Shown here: positions 46,920 to 59,529 of the stretch, one piece after another | Position numbering within the stretch: position 1 is the first letter of the stretch | Layout: each line of letters starts with the position of its first letter | Assembly (NCBI RefSeq): GCF_958979055.1 | Contig: NC_084888.1 | Coordinates: 35,025,804 to 35,089,803 of the forward strand | Source of the DNA: Alnus glutinosa | Lineage: Eukaryota; Streptophyta; Magnoliopsida; Fagales; Betulaceae | Length of the DNA: 64,000 nt | Reading direction: 5' to 3' | Translations under genes and position numbers: made by a program | Notes under the pieces: model-generated | Told to the model about the DNA's origin: nothing | The model's input: the letters and a program-made list of their open reading frames with translations, nothing else | The model's database searches: none

Positions 46920-47090
46920 AGAGACGCTAAAAATTATACTTTTTATTTTATTTTTATTTTATTATGTCAACGCGGTCTTATCAATCAATTATTATTAAAA
47001 AAAAAAAAATTAAAAGTTTATTGACACTATCACATCAATATAGTGAGAAAAAATAAGATAAAAGTATGGTTTCTAGCATTACTTTTTTTA
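46920..47090. mobile_element. Small MITE (third member of the GAGTAATG family)
   Basis: Its complementary ends carry TAAAAATTATACTTTTTATTTTATTT and, reversed, the TAGAAACCATACTTTTATCTTATTT word, with the core TGACACTATCACATCAATATAGTGAG as in the copies near 28 kb. Confidence 0.6.
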
Positions 47091-47099
47091 AAAATGTAA

Positions 47100-48720
47100 A
47101 CTGCTATGTAACAGTCTACGTGATACTCATTTCACATGACACTTATCACGTCAGTCGTCACTAAAATTTACATGTTAATCTACATGACATTTAATTACCA
47201 CTTCAACCACTAAAATGTAAACTGTCACGTGACACTTATCAAGTTTACAAATTAATGTGGCACTTTATGCAACACTTATCATATAAACTATTAAAAATAT
47301 AAATTGACACGTAGTGGTTCATGTACGTGACTCATTTCCATAAAATTTAATCTGTCACATGAGTTTATAAAGAAATTATACATATAATTCTTGTGGGTAT
47401 ATGCTTGATTGCTTTCATTCTAGTAAATTAGACATCCCACGAGATGTGGAATTTACGAAATATATTTGTGGCAAACATATTAATCACTAAATGTGCCACA
47501 AAGGGCACAAAAAGGGTGCCCTGATTAGCAAAGAATATGTAATTAGGAAATTAAAATAATTTGGTTGAATTAATTAGTGGGTATGTAAATTCTGATGCAT
47601 GCATGCTCTTTCTTCATTGAAAACTTGCCTGATCTTTTCGAAACCCTAGGGACCATTCACCATATTTATGTCTTCTCTTTAGACGAAAGCAAAACCCTAT
47701 GGTCTGTGTATAGAGCTCTATTGAGCTTTACGCGATCCCCAAAAGGACAAGGTCCCAAGTTTCTCAAGCAAGCAAATTTAGAATCATATATCTTCAGCTT
47801 TCTCTCTCCCTGTGCACCGGCCACCGCCATTACTGCAACTGTGGCTCAACCTTTTCTTTTCGTTTTCGTTTTTTGCAGGAATATCCTTTAATTTGGAGGT
47901 CCCCATGTGCTTTAGTCGATCTCTAGGTACTTTAAGCTTGATGAAGGCTAACTGCCACATCAACCAATTTAACTACCACCCATAATAGTGAATAAAAAAG
48001 GGTTGAAGAATCAAGGAATCGATCATTTCTAGCTATAATATAAGAAGAGACATAGTTCTTTTGTTTTTGAAGAGGGTTGGGGGGAGTGTAGGCACACGAA
48101 AGCATCTCCTTCAAGCTGCTTCCAATCATCAACTTGACCAACTTGACCCGTTAGTACTCAAGTGGAATACACTTATACACATCCCTATATGTGTGTGGGT
48201 CTGTGTGTTTATTACATATATATATTTATAGTCTCCATTTTTTCTTTGAATAAATTACTTGATGGGGTGCTGCTTGTTAGGGGTACTTTTACTACGGGCT
48301 GACTTAACAATCCACAAGATTCAACGTTAATCATTAAACAATTAAGTTTGTGTCAAATTTTATTGTACCACATGGCACTCATGTATATATACTGCCACAT
48401 GAATATGGACGATAAAATTACTTTTGTTAAACTCCATTTTTTTTTTTTAGTGAAATAACCATGAATAAGGTATTTAATTTCTTCTTGTTTGTGGTTACAA
48501 GCAATTAATTCATCTTTAGATCACATGTTTATATTGGTAGCGGGTTTAATTAGTCCAACTCTTCTCAATGGAGATACAGACTCGTTCATCTAGGTTTAGT
48601 GTTGTTGGCATATTCTATGTCGAAATCTTTTGTATTGCAAGTTTAAGTCTAGTGGTTGAGGTTGTTCTAAGATGAGGTTTCAAAATTGGGTTAAACTTGA
48701 AGATCATAAACTGTCAATCG
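47100..48720. other. Intergenic DNA
   Basis: At 47,100-47,350 irregular repeats of TGACACTTATCA and ACTAAAAT words occur. A telo-box-like AAACCCTAG lies at 47,642, ahead of a 98-codon frame that I cannot match to any family. No gene is supported. Confidence 0.4.
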
Positions 48721-48728
48721 TTCGGCCG

Positions 48729-49135
48729 TGATCATTGGACGCCTTAGGATATCATATCCAAGAAATTTGGTTGCAGTCCCAATAGCAGTATGTTCAAATG
48801 AAGGTTCTTCATAAGCAAAAATTTAAGCTACCCAAGAGGCTCGATTGGAGAGGCGATCGCACAACGTTCGAATGAGAATTGACAACAAAGAGCACCAAGA
48901 GCCTCGATAGCAGAGGCGATCATGAAATGTTCGAACACGATCTTTTGTCAAGGCTTCACATAGAATTCCATTAACAAGACCGATCGCATAGGGTTCGAAC
49001 ACCAGCGGTTTCAAGCTTAGTTTGAGACACTCGGTCGTAGTTCTGATCACACTACGTTTGAACGCCGTCGACTAAGAAATCATGAAACCCTAGCTTGCGT
49101 CCAAATGCGCTACGCCACTAACCCATTTGAACGCC
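48729..49135. repeat. Degenerate tandem repeat, 63-bp period, about 6-7 units
   Basis: The word GATCNCA..CGTTCGAAC recurs with steady spacing: GATC at 48,729, 48,855, 48,918, 48,982 and 49,045, with degenerate units near 48,792 and 49,108. Each unit carries a GTTCGAA-like box about 13 bases later and often GAGGCTCGAT or GAGGCGATC. The period equals 21 codons, and on the minus strand a 75-codon frame shows the same 21-residue periodicity (TFHDRLCYRGSWCSL, TLCDRLSNRASWVA). It is probably an old minisatellite or retroelement non-coding repeat. Confidence 0.7.
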
Positions 49136-49139
49136 AATG

Positions 49140-50380
49140 CCTAAAATTGAGTTTTTCAAAAACCGACCTACCCTAAAAGCCTGTGTTTTCTTAGGGTCTG
49201 TATAAGCCTCATAATGTACGATTTTTCGTAAGACTCCATGACCTTTGTTTTGTGTTGTTTGGGTCTTTGGGTAAGTTTCTAGAACAATTTCTTTTCTGCT
49301 CCCTGGATCTTTTATATCGGTATGGGTCCGGGGTCCAACCAAAATGATAATTGCACTGGATCGAGGTACGTTGGTCCACCACATTACCACAATTCAAAAT
49401 TTACTTCTTAGGCACATGTTGCACACTTTCGCAGCAAAAGGGGACAATGAGTCCCATGCCAAGACGACATTTTTTGCTCAGCCAATCGATGCATAGAAGA
49501 GAATGGGGTCCCAAAATGTATATATTAAAGATTTTAAAAAAAAAAAAAAAAAATCTATTTTTAAAAAAGAATAGTATGTTAATAATACATTGGGTTAGAT
49601 ATGTTGAACAATATAATTCATGAGAAGCAAAATGATCTCCAAGGGAATGATACCCCCATAGTTATTGCTTTATGCTTAAGAGAAAGCATGGTAGTTAATA
49701 GTTTATATGGATGATCATGCCTCTTGGTATTTAATACCATTTGAAATGATAGGGTCATCTACATTCTCAAGTAGCTTAATTTGTGGTTTTCTATCAATTT
49801 CTTTCTTCATCTCATGTTGAGAAGAATGAACGCATCAATGCTAAGGCATTAATTATTACACTTAGGTTTCAGAAACTCAACTCTTATTTATTAACATTCT
49901 TTCAATTACATTTTCAATCGGAAAAAATGATATACACCACGTGTTATGGTATTACAATTTGCATGCTAGAGAACTTTACCTAGACAGAATATCTCATGAA
50001 AAGTTATCTTGGCTCTAGCTTATCTAAGAGTATGAGTGGTTTAATTAAATAAGGATAGTTGTAGTAATCATCTATCTAAGTCAATCTTTTAATTATTTAT
50101 AGCACTATGGTGCATAAGTTATTTAGTAATTTCTATTGTTCCTTGTACGAGTTTATCTCTAAGTTTTTTAGTTTGATTCAGTTTGAGTTGTGTAGATATG
50201 TAGTCCATTATTTAAATGATGATCAATTAATAAAGAGTAACCAGAATTAATCCAAAACCTTATATTTGAAAAGGTCTACGTTTCTTCATAATCTAAAATG
50301 TTCGGGTTTCCTCAGAATTTAAGGTCTAGGTTTCAACTTAACAATTTATCTCATTACTTGTCTGATAAATCGTTCACGTA
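49140..50380. other. Intergenic DNA, nothing recognised
   Basis: AT-rich sequence without supported genes or repeats. Confidence 0.4.
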
Positions 50381-50384
50381 ACAC

Positions 50385-50510
50385 CACACTTTTATTCCAC
50401 TTTACTGATATGATACTGTCAATTAGTTACTAGATTTTTTTTTATTTTTTAAAACAATTCTTAATCGACACTATCACATTAGGTCATTAGCTAAATGTCA
50501 TTTCTTTTTC
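50385..50510. mobile_element. Small MITE (fourth member, partial)
   Basis: It has ACACTTTTATTCCACTTTACTGATATGATACTGTCAATTAGT and the complementary CGACACTATCACATTAGGT half, as in the 28-kb copies. The right end is degraded. Confidence 0.45.
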
Positions 50511-50829
50511 AATCCAACCCGTTAGTAGTATAAAAGCAAATAATACATACCACTCCTATTCCTAGTAGAAAAAAATGGGTCACCCACTTCTTGGCATTTT
50601 GGGCCTGTTTGGGCTAAGCCCAAATGGGACAATAGTTTATGGGTCTGACATAGTAGAATCCCAAACCTGAGTCAACTTAAAATGGGTTCGGATCCAATTC
50701 GGGGTGAATACTGGACCTATCTGTTTTGGGCAAACTCACAAATGTAGAAAGAATGATATAGGAAGAAGGCAAAAGACTCAAAAAGAGAATTGAAATTTCT
50801 AATTGATTTTAATCATCAGAACCTCTCAT

Positions 50830-51036
50830 TAAAAAATGGAAGAAAAAAAATACAAAATTTGGATACACCAATTGCAATAAACTCCATGCGGTATAAAAAT
50901 GTGCTGAAAGCTCACAATGGTATGCAAAAATAACAAACAGTTCCTTGCACCAAACTTTTGTTCAAATTTTAGACGAAAACCGTCAAATATCACGTTAACA
51001 CCAATCAAATTATAACCTATGTCAGCAATAAAAAAA

Positions 51037-51082
<46 letters not shown>

Positions 51083-51312
51083 TGAAAGAAAAAGCTGGAA
51101 TACATGTGGCCGAACCACGCCCTCCGAGCATATTTGGGGTGATTGCAGCTCTTTTGATTGGGGTACTGCATATTTTGTATGCATGGACTTATTTGTTATT
51201 TTTGCATATACTATAGTGAGCTCTCAACACATTTTTATATCACATGGAGTTTATTGCAAATCAATGTAATCATATGGACTAATTTTACATTTTTTCCAAA
51301 AATTAATGATGA
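50830..51312. mobile_element. Foldback element with (AT)n loop
   Basis: The arm 50,830-50,945 pairs with the reverse complement of 51,184-51,312 (TTTGTTATTTTTGCATA, GTGAGCT, ACACATTTTTATA, CATGGAGTTTATTGCAA). The loop contains a 40-bp AT tract (51,039-51,079). Confidence 0.75.
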
Positions 51313-51319
51313 ACATTTT

Positions 51320-51776
51320 GTTCAACTAATACAATTTTAAGAATACGACTACGTCTTCATCCAAACTTGATCCGACGAAAGCTAAACGGCCAACTAATTA
51401 AGCAAGATTATGAGCTGCATTATTGGCACTGTCAATTAGCTCTTTGATCTTATGTTATATTTGTCCTCGTAACATAAGATTATTATCACATATATTTTAA
51501 AAATACATGTGAGAATCTTGAAATTAATGTTTATTCTGGGTAGCTATCATCATACTTTAAAATATTGTCCGTATCCATTTCTTTCAGAAGTTGCACTTAT
51601 AAAAAGAATGACTCTCGCCATTTTTAGTGATATCAAATCTTGGTGATCAGGTTTCAAATGGTGCGATTATTGAAAATTATTTGTTGAAAAAGTAAGGCCC
51701 ATTACATGACAAGATCCAATTATTTTTGTCAACCTCATCTACCTAACCTAACCATCGATCGATTAATTAGTTAGGG

Positions 51777-51818
<42 letters not shown>

Positions 51819-52540
51819 GAATGAAGTTTGAAAGTAGGATATATAATATAAAATGTGAGTTTTGAAGGTGGTATCTTTTGAATAAACCTGGACTCTTAAA
51901 GTCCACCAATCTAACATTTTATGTGATAGTTTTTCTTCAATTACAAGCAATTAATAGCTTATTAAATCCATCACAAATTGCAGTACTTAAAAATGGAAGT
52001 CAAATCCTTAATCCTTTGCAAGTTAAGCCAAATCCATTTTATTCTCCTTAATTATTTTTTCACCATATTCAACTCATTCACACTTTGGTTAGTTGGAAAA
52101 TAAATTTAGGTGAAAATATAGCTGCATTCTGCTAGCTACTTTAACTCAAAAATTGGTGAGTTGTTGAGTCGAATATGAATGTTCTTAGTCACATTCGACT
52201 CGCTATTCTAAAAAGTGAATAGGTAAAATAAATTAAAATTAAAATTAATTTTTAAAATAAATTAAAATAGAAAATATTGTTGAAGATGCTCCTACACTCA
52301 ACCCAACCTTATCCCTCACGTTTCATCCTTTGTTATTAAGATTGTAGATCTGCCTCGGGGGACAGCCAGCTGGCGGAGCCATTATAGACATGCTGTATTC
52401 ACAAGCTATCACATGGTGTTTTGGAGGCCTCTACAAAATACTACAAATTACATAGATTTATACTACAATTTTTTTTTTTTTGTCTTTCTTCAAATATGTT
52501 ATTATTGCATTGCAAAAATCCCCGGTGGGTCTGGAAGTTT
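51320..52540. other. Intergenic DNA with a 38-base T run
   Basis: Poly-T at about 51,782-51,818 and otherwise AT-rich DNA. No gene supported. Confidence 0.4.
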
Positions 52541-52544
52541 CGGA

Positions 52545-52750
52545 ATAAGATTCTTTATAATTATTTTATTTGTCTGAATTTGAGAAAATTCGAACAGATA
52601 ATTGTGAGATATTACTTATGGGACCTATATGATCGGATAAGTTGTTGGATAGTTCAATTTTTATTTGGTTAAATAAATTTTATAAATGATCTCTCACAAT
52701 TACTTGTTTAAATTCTTTTAAATTTAAACAAATAATTGTGAAATTCCTCG
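52545..52750. mobile_element. Inverted-repeat MITE (copy 2 of the 45.5-kb family)
   Basis: TTATAATTATTTTATTTGTCTGAATTTGAG with the complementary CTCACAATTACTTGTTTAAATTCTTTTAAATTTAAACAAATAATTGTG half, spaced as in the 45.5-kb copy. Confidence 0.6.
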
Positions 52751-53163
52751 TAGAAAAGCTTTACTTGTGTAACATGCTCTTTAATTGATGCACCTTTTTT
52801 TTTATGTGAATTTTCGGTTTGGAAGATTCCCTTTCTTAGCTGTAAATACTTCCTTGCCTTTTGTAACATGGCATTCTCGAGCCATGAGCTGGTTGTTAAT
52901 GGAAACTTTATTCTTACTCCTAATCACCGGATATCGCTTGATACATGTAACTAAAGCCAATAAAGAAATTTTTTTTTGAAAAAAAAAAATTTCACCAAGA
53001 ACACCAACAAAACAATGAAAATTAAGCTTATTATATGGGCTAACATAATTTAATCATGTGTTCCCACTATGTTCGACATACATTTCCTCATTCTTCTAGG
53101 GTAACGGAATATTAAGTGACAGGAACTGAGATATGGTAGATACGACCTCTCTTTGTACTCCTT

Positions 53164-53412
53164 GGGCTTGTTTGGTAAGGGAAGAAGAAGGAAAGGGGAA
53201 TTATTAGTGGAAGTTAGAATTGATAGATGTGATATAAAGTAAAAAGAATTTGTATAGAAAAGTGAAAAAAAAAAAAAAAAAAAAATTGTATTGTAGTGAA
53301 TTTTTTTATTTAAATAATAAAAAAAAATTATTGATGTGATATAAAGTTTAAATGTTTTGAAGTTAGTTATTTTTGGGATAAGTGAGGAAGGCTTCCTTTA
53401 CCAAACAAGCCC
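53164..53412. mobile_element. hAT-like MITE, GGGCTTGTTTGGTAA ends
   Basis: Perfect 15-bp terminal inverted repeats (GGGCTTGTTTGGTAA and TTACCAAACAAGCCC). Interior words TGATATAAAGTAAAAAGAATTTG and TTGTATTGTAGTGAATTTTTTTATTT are shared with the element at 15,541-16,169. No clear target duplication. Confidence 0.8.
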
Positions 53413-53419
53413 CTTGTGT

Positions 53420-56250
53420 TTGTCCTTTCCAATAAGATTGGATCTGGTTGGCCTAATCAGATTGAGTTCGGCCGACCCAAATCAAACGTGGTTCAGCTGA
53501 TCTAGATCGAGTGTGACTCTCTCAACGATAGTGTAGATTATTTTAGGTTTGGCCAGCCTATATGATTATGTTAGTAGTAGGCCGACTTGAAGCTTTACTG
53601 AGGACAGGTCAACTTTGGCCGATTGGCAGGCTGGGGAAGCCCGCTTATAAATGTGATTAAATAAATATGTCACCTCAAATATTTTCATGTGCTGATTTAG
53701 CAAAATAGTATGGAATAATATTTTGGCAATAGAATTAGCTCATCTAAGACTTTACTAATTTAACCAGCTCAATTTTTGCCAAAATTGATATACGAGGGGG
53801 ATTATGTCGCATGTTTGACATAAATCTTATTGCTAATCATTATGGTGACAACTGAGACAGCCACCCATTAATCAGGCCACAACATACACATTGGTCTTAT
53901 TGATTTAACGCTGTGCATGACTCAATGTAAGTGTGGTTTGTCTGTGATGCATACCCTAATTAATGGTCGACGGTCCACCATCACTATTATTGTTATCATA
54001 TGCCACAAAACATTCGAGCCAACGGCCGGTGGAATTGCATAATTGATCGCGCTAAGGATTAAGTTTTTTTTTTTTTTTTCAAATTAAATTGAAATACTAC
54101 TTTTTACACTTATTTCACACCAATTTCACAAACGTACGTGTTATATTTTAAATAATTTTTCATGTCAATAATTTTAAAAAAAAAAGTTTCAATAGTCACT
54201 TAAAACACGTCTTATATATATTTTTAGTACATGCTCATTTATATAGACTGACTTCATTAAAAAAAATAAATAAAATCTAAAATGTGTTCAGAGAGGAATC
54301 ACATTGAAGAGGAATGAACCGGATCTTCTTCAGCTTACTTAAAAATAAGAACAAAATTTTCGTTTCTTAATTTTTTTTTAACAATTTTACCATTCCATTT
54401 AAATAATAAAATAAAAATATATTCCTCTCCAATTCAAAGAGGAATGGGCTCTAATCATCCAAATACACACAACTGAGTCAACTGACAACAGCTCGTTTCT
54501 ACCAATGAAGTGGGTAAAGCCTATCACACTGAAATTTACCCATTAAATGTTTGAGATAAGGTCCTTCATTTCCCATGATAACTGCAACCGGTAACGTGGG
54601 GGGTGAACAACCCAAGCCCAAACCCCCAACCGCCACCAGACCAGACACATGCAGTTGAACTCCATCCCTTGCCATTAACTTTGACCTCCACAATCCCTTC
54701 AAAAAAAAAAAAAAAAAAAAATTGACCTCCACAACTTTACAGGCACGTGTAAATTACACTTGCATGTCTTCCCAAACGGGCGGCTTTGTTTTCTAAAATT
54801 TTGGACAACTTGTACGAATATTGAATAACGTCGTTTTCAAATTATCAAAAGCTATAACGTAAGTGTTTGATATTTTAATTTCTTTTAATTTTAATATTCA
54901 TTAAATTTCATGTATATCTTTAAATATCCTAAATTTAAAAATTCTGACCATAAAATGAATTTAAACCCTCTTAGAAGGAAAGAAAAAAAAAAAGGAAGAA
55001 AAATGCAGGCGAATTGGTTCTTTGATCTAAATAAAATCAATTTATAAATTAATTTCATATTAAAAAACTCTTTTTTTTTTTAAATAAAAAACAAAGAAAA
55101 ATACCGACCGAACACATTTAAGAAACGGAACTGTTATTCTTCCTTGAAGAATGCGTGTCCAACACTTATAATGGAGACACTTTTGACGGGAGAACCGCGA
55201 AGAAGAATGACTTTGGGGCCACTTGTTTCTTTGATTCTTCCGGTGCCTTCTAGGCTTTCTATGTACCACCGCGTAAAGAAGAAACAAACAGAAACAAATC
55301 CTTTGCAAGAGGTAAGAGAAAATGAAACTCCTCCACAGATCCCGTTGTAACTGACGCCGTCAGACTTTCTTTGGCTTATCCACTGCCACTACTTCATGCA
55401 TGGCTGACAGGACATACCACATATACACCCCCATCTACATCAACTCCCATGCTCACGTCTCACCTGTCATCCTTTCTGTCCTTTTTTTTTTGGAAATTAA
55501 AGTGCGATAAAAACTGGTTCTGTTTAAAAATGATTAAATTCCCATTTTATTTTTAAAATTTAAAATTAATAAAAACAACTATTTAATTAATATATTAATG
55601 CTCTTATTTACACGTGACTTCCCAACAATTAAAATTTAACACGTAAAATATCTAATTAAAATAAAAAATAAAGTTAAACTATAAAATTTGAAAATTTGGT
55701 TTGTACTAAATATCTCTAGTGTTAATCATTTTTTTTATTTTCTAGAGAAAATATTTTGTACTTCATTAAACTTTTGAAAAATAGTGCTTGTTGCTTTGTG
55801 AATCTTTTCTATTCGTACTCTATCTATGACTTATTTACCTGCGACTTTGTCTAGCCCGTGCGCAGCAAAATTAACATCTGTTCTGGTACGACAAATCTAC
55901 TGGTTTTGCAATATATTCAAGATACCTATAGAATCTTTCACTACTTTTCCATACCTACTCTAATTTCAATAGTTGGCTTTCACATCATTTACTATTTGAA
56001 TTGAATTGCCCCAAAAAAAAGAAAAAAAAAGAAATCATTATAACCCTAAATTACGACTAAATTTTGTTGTATTTAATACAACTAGCACTTTCACAAGGGG
56101 GAGGAGGGTAATTTTCATTGTCCCTCAGCATCATGTTAACATTTATTCGTGGTAATAAATCGTGGAATTTATTATTTATTATTTAATCGATACTTTGATG
56201 AAATCTTATTCTTAATCTTTTAAGAAGTTTACAAAATTTCTTTAATTGTG
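53420..56250. other. Intergenic DNA, no supported gene
   Basis: A less AT-rich stretch at 53,420-53,650 has repeated GGCCGA/TTGGCC words and may be an old LTR piece. A short frame at 55,171-55,350 ends in donor-like GTAAGAG but matches nothing I know. The rest is AT-rich. Confidence 0.4.
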
Positions 56251-56257
56251 TTTCGTA

Positions 56258-56261
<4 letters not shown>

Positions 56262-56304
<43 letters not shown>

Positions 56305-56397
56305 ACATGTCCACACAAGAGGGGGACGAGGGATTTGAACTATTAACCTCCGCTTCATGAGGTGTGGTCCCCAGCCAATTGAGCTACCCCTTGGGAC
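56262..56397 (-). mobile_element. tRNA-derived SINE with 8-bp target duplication
   Basis: On the minus strand a tRNA-like head has an A box (TAGCTCAATTGG, 56,375-56,386) and a B box (AGTTCAAATCC, 56,331-56,341), the two internal RNA polymerase III promoter elements. It is followed by a short body and a poly-A tail of about 42 (T run 56,262-56,303). Flanked by the perfect repeat CGTAAGTT (56,254-56,261 and 56,398-56,405). The anticodon position reads CAT, suggesting a Met-type tRNA ancestor. It is short (about 94 bp without tail) and cannot form a full acceptor stem, so it is a SINE and not a tRNA gene. Confidence 0.88.
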
Positions 56398-56499
56398 CGT
56401 AAGTTAGTGATAGGCTGCTTGAATGGCATAAAATTAAAATTTTATTTAATATATGCCTTTTTTAAATTTTTTAATTTATGGCGATTAGTTATGGTATCT

Positions 56500-56690
56500 C
56501 GTCGATAAATACTGGAGGTACCAAATCTTTTACCAAGAGATAAGTACTAAGATGATGTGGAGCTTATTCATTGGTATCCGTAGTGTTTCTTTTTACTAAT
56601 TGTTTTGATCATCTCTAATGAATAAGTTCCACATCATCTTGATACAATCTCTTGGTAAAAAATTTAGTACCTCTAACATTTATGCAAGCA
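56500..56690. mobile_element. Hairpin MITE, about 80-bp arms
   Basis: GAGGTACCAAATCTTTTACCAAGAGAT and AAGATGATGTGGAGCTTATTCATT pair closely with the reverse complement of 56,608-56,690. A loop of about 45 bp remains. The size and pairing would suit a small-RNA hairpin. Confidence 0.75.
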
Positions 56691-56699
56691 TCAGTCTCG

Positions 56700-58535
56700 T
56701 TTTTTACCATAATAAATATCAATCAAGTGCGATTATAATTTAGTGGACCTGTATAAATGCAAACTAGGGTTAATTTAATTTAATTTAATTTTTTTTGACT
56801 GAATAGCATAATTTATAATTTCAAAATTTAATGAAATAAAAATGAGCACTTTAGATTAAAAATAAAATAGTAATGCTATATGCAAGCTAGATATTTGAAT
56901 CCTATAACCCTTTTGTCCCTAAATGTAACATGACTTTTAAAAAAAAAAAAAAATATGAATAAATTTGGAATGAATTATTATTGAGGGATAAAAAATTAAA
57001 ATTAAAAATTTTACATATAGTATTACTCAAAAATAAAATATTCTACGGTGATTCCATGCGACACCTTAAAACAACATATTCTACAAGCATGAAGTGGGGT
57101 GGGGGAGATGGTGAAGTGAATCTTTTGGATCTAACAAAATAAGTTTGTATTTAAAATAAGTGTCTTTTGTTTAAATATTTTCTTTCTCCTTTTTATTTTT
57201 TATTTTCAAAACAAAATATTAATAAAAAAACTCAAAACACAAAATACTTAAATTTTTTTTCACATTTATATCACCTCAAAATACATTTTTCAAATAATAA
57301 TAAAAGAAACCTCCAAAACACATCAACAAACCGAATATCTTTTAACACTACAAGAGTATTTACATATTTAGGTTAAGATATGACTATTTGTAAGGGAATA
57401 AACCCATTTAATTTTTATTTTTTTATGCAATACCTTTAAAGTATTTTATTAGAAAAGTTAGGTGATAAACTCATAAGCCTATGTATCATTTTTCTTACAG
57501 GTATAAGGATTAAGAATTTAACAAAATCATGATCTACCGTTCTTAATTTTTTTTAATCAATGATTAACCCTTAACACCCCCAATATATATTAAAAAAAAA
57601 TCAAAATCCCAAAATCCTTTATATATCCCTTAACAATTTAAGGGTATTAATGTTTTTGTCCTTAAATGGGTTTTTTAAAATTGCAATTTAAAAATGTATA
57701 TAAATTTGTGTTTTCAAATCGAAGGCAATAGAATGCGTTTTAAAATATACACGATTTTAAAAGTCAAACTGCGATTTTATTAAACCCGTAATTACATTTT
57801 TAAAATCATATTTTCAAAAATCGCATGTTTTAAAGTCACTATTTTGAAATCGTAAATCCAAGCGGACGTTAAGAATCCATTTGGCTTTGTAATTTTGAAA
57901 GCCAAAAGTGTTAATTTAAACTAAATCGTGAAAAATTTATTGTTTAATTAAGAGGACTTTTTTTAAAACGTAAAAAAAATATGTGTTTTAAATCGCAAGC
58001 AATGAAGTGTGTTTTTAAAGACTAAATTACGATTTTAAAAGCTAAATCATAATTTTACCAAATTGCTTAAATATATTTATAATAATCACATTTTCAAATC
58101 ATATGCTTTGAGACCTAAAAGTCATCCACACTACATGAACGTGGTCCCCAGAACTTATCAAGATATTATCGTGGTCCCCATTTGAAACCATTGATTTAAT
58201 AATACACCATCTAGCTAACATAGGGAACCCACAAAATTCGTAAATTAAGTGTATTAATTCTTTTCGCGGATCCAACCGAATCTTTTTATTGGATTTTTTT
58301 TTTTTTTTTTGGTTCTCTCTAAGTAGTAATTTTCGTTGTAGAGAATTATAGTGGTGGACTTTTAGCACAGTCAACAACGGGCAATGGGCTATAATTGGAT
58401 TAATGTTTCGTAAATGATGTGTTCATGTGTTTGATATGAATTGCACACTGAGTTTAGTAATTGATCGAATTTGTTAAACGTTAATTTTATATATATTTCA
58501 TTAAATATTATACACCAGTCCAATTAACTACACAA

Positions 58536-58537
<2 letters not shown>
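56700..58537. other. AT-rich intergenic DNA
   Basis: At 57,650-58,090 there are paired words around TTTTGAAATCGTAAATCC and complements, probably an old hAT-like MITE. No gene is supported. Confidence 0.4.

Positions 58538-58625
<88 letters not shown>
58538..58625. repeat. (AT)44 microsatellite
   Basis: An uninterrupted AT tract of about 88 bp, the longest in the window. Confidence 0.95.
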
Positions 58626-58627
<2 letters not shown>

Positions 58628-59072
58628 GCAAGAGGGCCTAAGATATATGTTTTAGTTTTTTTTTTGTTTTTGCCACGATAGTACATATTTATGGCAGATG
58701 GCAAACCGTTAATTTTAACAGTAAAATAACATAGTGATTTATTTGAAATATAAGCAAAATTTAAGGACTTTATTATTGAAATTAGAAACTCAAAAATTAA
58801 ATTTAAATAAGATGAAAATCAATGGGCTAGATATGATTTTTTTTCAAAAATAAAAGAAAAAAATTAAAAACAACACATAAACCAATAAAATAAAATATGT
58901 ATAATAAATGGGTGGGAGAGTTCGATCATTCTTTCTTAATAGGACACATAAACACAGTCAGTGGACCCCTAAAACGAGTAAATAAAGACCAAAACGGCAT
59001 CTGAGGATATACCCTTATCCCCAAAAATATATAGAAATTCCCGAGAGAGGTTTCGTACAGCCAGCGAGCACT

Positions 59073-59080
59073 CCACGTGG
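59073..59080 (+). promoter_or_regulatory. G-box (CCACGTGG) upstream of the TRP gene
   Basis: A palindromic CACGTG core, a binding site for bZIP and bHLH factors in plants, lies in the presumed promoter about 450 bp before the first splice donor. A (GA)-rich leader follows at 59,317-59,351. Confidence 0.5.
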
Positions 59081-59149
59081 CGAAACCTATCCAATGAAAT
59101 AATAATAAGGGGTTGAGAACTGGTCTAAAAAAGGAGGAGAGAGGAGTCG

Positions 59150-59529
59150 GGGTTGTGGCAACCGGCTATTTCCGGAACAACAATGCCAGGTTACCGGCTT
59201 GCTCGGTTGTGTGGACACGAAACTGAAAGATAATACGAGTATAAATAATTTAAGGGGTTTAAGCCACTGTTTTCTTGTATGGGGGTTTTTGAAAAAAAAG
59301 AATAAAAGAGAATTTTAGAGAGAGAGGGAAAGTAGAGAGAGAAAGAGAGGGAATCGAAAAGTGTTTTTCGTGAATTGAATTCCAATTGATCGATCTTCTT
59401 GCATTTGCTGGAAATCTATGATCTTGGGGTGTTTCTTTTCTTCTTCTTCTTCGGAATTGCATTTTTTTTTCGACGGAAGCTGGTAACGGAATTTAGATAG
59501 AACTTGAACCAGAATTCGATCTCCAAGAG
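59150..59529 (+). other. Predicted non-coding first exon of the TRP gene
   Basis: It ends in AAGAG/GTGAGT, and an intron of about 970 bp leads to exon 2. The transcription start is inferred. The 157-codon frame antisense to 59,416-59,889 is a by-product of composition. Confidence 0.5.

Noticed and set aside
47595..47891. 98-codon frame after a telo-box-like AAACCCTAG
   Set aside because: No recognisable domain, no splice-consistent extension; kept only as intergenic.
48729..49135. CRISPR-like array
   Set aside because: Units are degenerate along the whole 63 bp with no conserved repeat and unique spacer structure, and the context is a plant genome.
55171..55350. Short frame ending near a GTAAGAG donor
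   Set aside because: No partner exon or homology could be found nearby.
56304..56397. Possible tRNA-Met gene (A and B boxes, CAT at anticodon position)
   Set aside because: The acceptor stem does not close, the tail is poly-A, and flanking target duplications show it is a SINE.
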